Shown here: piece after piece, positions 5,244 through 6,446 of the stretch | Layout of the letters: the number at the start of each line of letters is the position of its first letter | How positions within the stretch are numbered: position 1 is the first letter of the stretch | Source of the DNA: Acetobacteraceae bacterium | GTDB lineage: Bacteria; Pseudomonadota; Alphaproteobacteria; Acetobacterales; Acetobacteraceae | Assembly (NCBI GenBank): GCA_025356735.1 | Contig: JANXRT010000342.1 | Span: 1 to 6,446, forward strand | Reading direction: 5' to 3' | DNA: 6,446 nucleotides | Translations under genes and position numbers: made by a program | Notes under the pieces: model-generated | Database searches by the model: none | Told to the model about the DNA's origin: nothing | The model's input: only the letters and a program-made list of their open reading frames with translations

Positions 5244-6392
5244 ATGAAACCTCCACACTCACGCGGACCTGGCGGGTCCGGCTCCCCGCCTGACAAGCCG
5301 TCACGCGCCAAACCGCCCTATGACAAGTCACCGCGCGGCGCCCCACCTTCCCGGCGCGGCCCGCCCCGTGACGCCGCCGGCACGCCCACGCGCCATCCAG
5401 GCGGCGTGCCCGCGAAAAATCGTAGTGAGGGGGCCCGGCCGTATGGCGGGCCCCGTCAGGACAGCGGCCCAAATCGCCGCGACGGCGCCAAGCCGGTATT
5501 CCGTGGCCAACCCGCGCGGACCGTGCCGGATCGCCTGGGCCAAGCCCCGCCCGTGTCGGTGTCGATCCCCGTCTCGCCAAACCGCCTTTCCGTGCCGGCG
5601 GCGGTGCAGCGCCGGCCGCAGGACCAACCGGCCCCACGCGAACCCGGCCACGAAAAGCCTCGGGGTGCCGACCATCCCCGCGGCACGGTATGGCTGTACG
5701 GCCATCACGCCGTGGTCGCGGCCCTGGCCAACCCGCAGCGCCGCCTGCGCAAGCTGCTGCTGACCGAGGAAGCCGAGACCGCCCTTGCCAAGCGCCTGCA
5801 GCCGCCCTGGCCTGTAGCGCCCGAGCGGGTCGAGCGCGCCAGGCTGGAGCATCTGCTCGGCCGCGACGTCGTGCACCAGGGCGCGGCGCTGCTGGCTGAC
5901 CTGCTGGCCTCGTCCGGCCTGGCGCAGACCCTGGAACGGCCCGGTCCGATCCTGGTGCTGGACCAGGTCTCCGATCCGCGCAACGTCGGCGCCATCCTGC
6001 GCTCGGCGGCGGCGTTCGGAGTGGCCGCGGTAATCGTGCAGGACCGCAACGCGCCCGATGAAACCGGCGCCCTCGCCAAGGCCGCCTCCGGCGCGCTGGA
6101 GCGGGTTCCGTTGCTGCGCGCCGTCAACATCGCCCGCACCCTGATCGCGCTGAAGGCCGCCGGTTGCTGGGTGGTCGGGCTGGACGGTGACGCCGGCACC
6201 GCGTTGTCCGGCACCGCCTTGTCCGGCCGCCGCGTCGTGCTGGTGCTCGGTGCCGAGGGCGACGGGCTGCGCCGGCTGTCACGCGAGACCTGTGACGAAC
6301 TCGCCAGCCTGGCCATGCCCGGCGGCATGGAAAGCCTCAACGTCGCCGCGGCCACGGCGATCGCGCTGTATGAGGTGACGCGGAAAGAATGA
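5244..6392 (+). CDS. rlmB: 23S rRNA 2'-O-methyltransferase RlmB (TrmH/SpoU family) with long disordered N-terminus
   Basis: RlmB uses S-adenosylmethionine to methylate the ribose of G2251 in the P loop of 23S rRNA. The catalytic part, about residues 148-382, corresponds to the whole 243-residue E. coli protein: substrate-binding domain WLYGHHAVVAAL (150-161) to VVHQGAAL (209-216), then the knotted SPOUT domain with motif 1 DQVSDPRNVGAILRSA (240-255), motif 2 LVLGAEGDGLRRL (333-345) and motif 3 MPGGMESLNVAAATAI (358-373). Residues 1-147 form a Pro/Gly/Arg/Lys-rich, probably disordered extension, longer than I would expect for the family; it may help bind RNA (inference). A 15-bp in-frame tandem repeat encodes GTALS twice (318-327). 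No Shine-Dalgarno precedes the ATG. A start nearer residue 148 cannot be excluded, but codons 1-147 stay open without interruption. Exact methylation target is by homology; another TrmH-family target is possible. Confidence 0.9.
   Translation: MKPPHSRGPGGSGSPPDKPSRAKPPYDKSPRGAPPSRRGPPRDAAGTPTRHPGGVPAKNRSEGARPYGGPRQDSGPNRRDGAKPVFRGQPARTVPDRLGQAPPVSVSIPVSPNRLSVPAAVQRRPQDQPAPREPGHEKPRGADHPRGTVWLYGHHAVVAALANPQRRLRKLLLTEEAETALAKRLQPPWPVAPERVERARLEHLLGRDVVHQGAALLADLLASSGLAQTLERPGPILVLDQVSDPRNVGAILRSAAAFGVAAVIVQDRNAPDETGALAKAASGALERVPLLRAVNIARTLIALKAAGCWVVGLDGDAGTALSGTALSGRRVVLVLGAEGDGLRRLSRETCDELASLAMPGGMESLNVAAATAIALYEVTRKE
6195..6224 (+). repeat. In-frame 15-bp tandem duplication in rlmB (GTALS x2)
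   Basis: Bases 6195-6209 and 6210-6224 are two copies of GGCACCGCGTTGTCC differing at one position (GCG versus GCC, both Ala). They encode GTALS-GTALS at residues 318-327, in the loop just before the strand leading to SPOUT motif 2. Confidence 0.85.
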
Positions 6393-6408
6393 CCTGAGCG
6401 CCGCAGGC

Positions 6409-6446
6409 AGTAAGCATGGGGCTCTGCCCCAAACCCCGCCAAGGGG
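6409..6446. repeat. Second copy of the AAGCAT-hairpin repeat, downstream of rlmB, cut by the window edge
   Basis: Bases 6409-6440 match 3827-3858 at 29 of 32 positions, starting 17 bp after the rlmB stop codon. The unit AAGCAT is followed by a GGGGC-TCT-GCCCC hairpin (6418-6430), then CCCC-GCCAA-GGGG (6434-6446), a second potential hairpin that runs off the window. The C-to-T change in the other copy keeps the first stem as a G-U pair. It may act as a 3' structure or terminator for rlmB, though no T-run is visible. Confidence 0.75.

Noticed and set aside
5242..6442. Several long antisense open frames across rlmB
   Set aside because: Shadows of high third-position GC in rlmB; compositions are low-complexity and the sense frame carries all conserved motifs.

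Overview
The window is a GC-rich, densely coded stretch of bacterial chromosome that holds housekeeping genes only. Gene content and order (mnmG-rsmG-parA-parB, plus tRNA-Tyr/tRNA-Gly/tRNA-Trp-secE-nusG divergent from rlmB) point to an alphaproteobacterium. The G/C-block intergenic repeats resemble those I associate with Rhodospirillales, particularly Acetobacteraceae; that family-level placement is inference. No mobile element, CRISPR array, phage gene or toxin-antitoxin pair is visible.

Left block (1-3831, + strand): mnmG (tRNA wobble-uridine modification, truncated by the window edge), rsmG (16S rRNA m7G methyltransferase), parA and parB (chromosome segregation). rsmG/parA and parA/parB overlap, which suggests one operon. 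Two ParB-binding palindromes (parS) lie only 69 bp apart: a perfect one inside the rsmG reading frame and a near-perfect one containing the mnmG stop codon. The segregation proteins, their DNA target and two RNA-modification genes are therefore interleaved, as is usual near the alphaproteobacterial origin.

Middle (3826-3914): a short convergent intergenic gap between parB and nusG. It is filled by a repeat element with 7-bp inverted ends and two AAGCAT-plus-hairpin units; a third unit follows rlmB at the right edge.

Right block (3915-5117, - strand): read in its own direction it runs tRNA-Tyr(GUA), tRNA-Gly(UCC), tRNA-Trp(CCA), secE, nusG. All three tRNAs have CCA encoded. Two perfect TTGACA -35 boxes suggest one promoter ahead of tRNA-Tyr and a second ahead of tRNA-Trp. 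SecE is the small essential translocon subunit and NusG the transcription elongation factor. The tuf gene often found between these tRNAs and the rplK gene usual after nusG are both absent here.

Right end (5244-6392, + strand): rlmB, a SpoU/TrmH-family 23S rRNA 2'-O-methyltransferase with an unusually long, basic, Pro/Gly/Arg-rich N-terminal extension.

Overall this is a conserved translation/segregation neighbourhood. The points worth a second look are the parS arrangement, the AAGCAT-hairpin repeat at gene 3' ends, the synteny break at that repeat, and small oddities in rlmB, tRNA-Trp and the parB 3' end.
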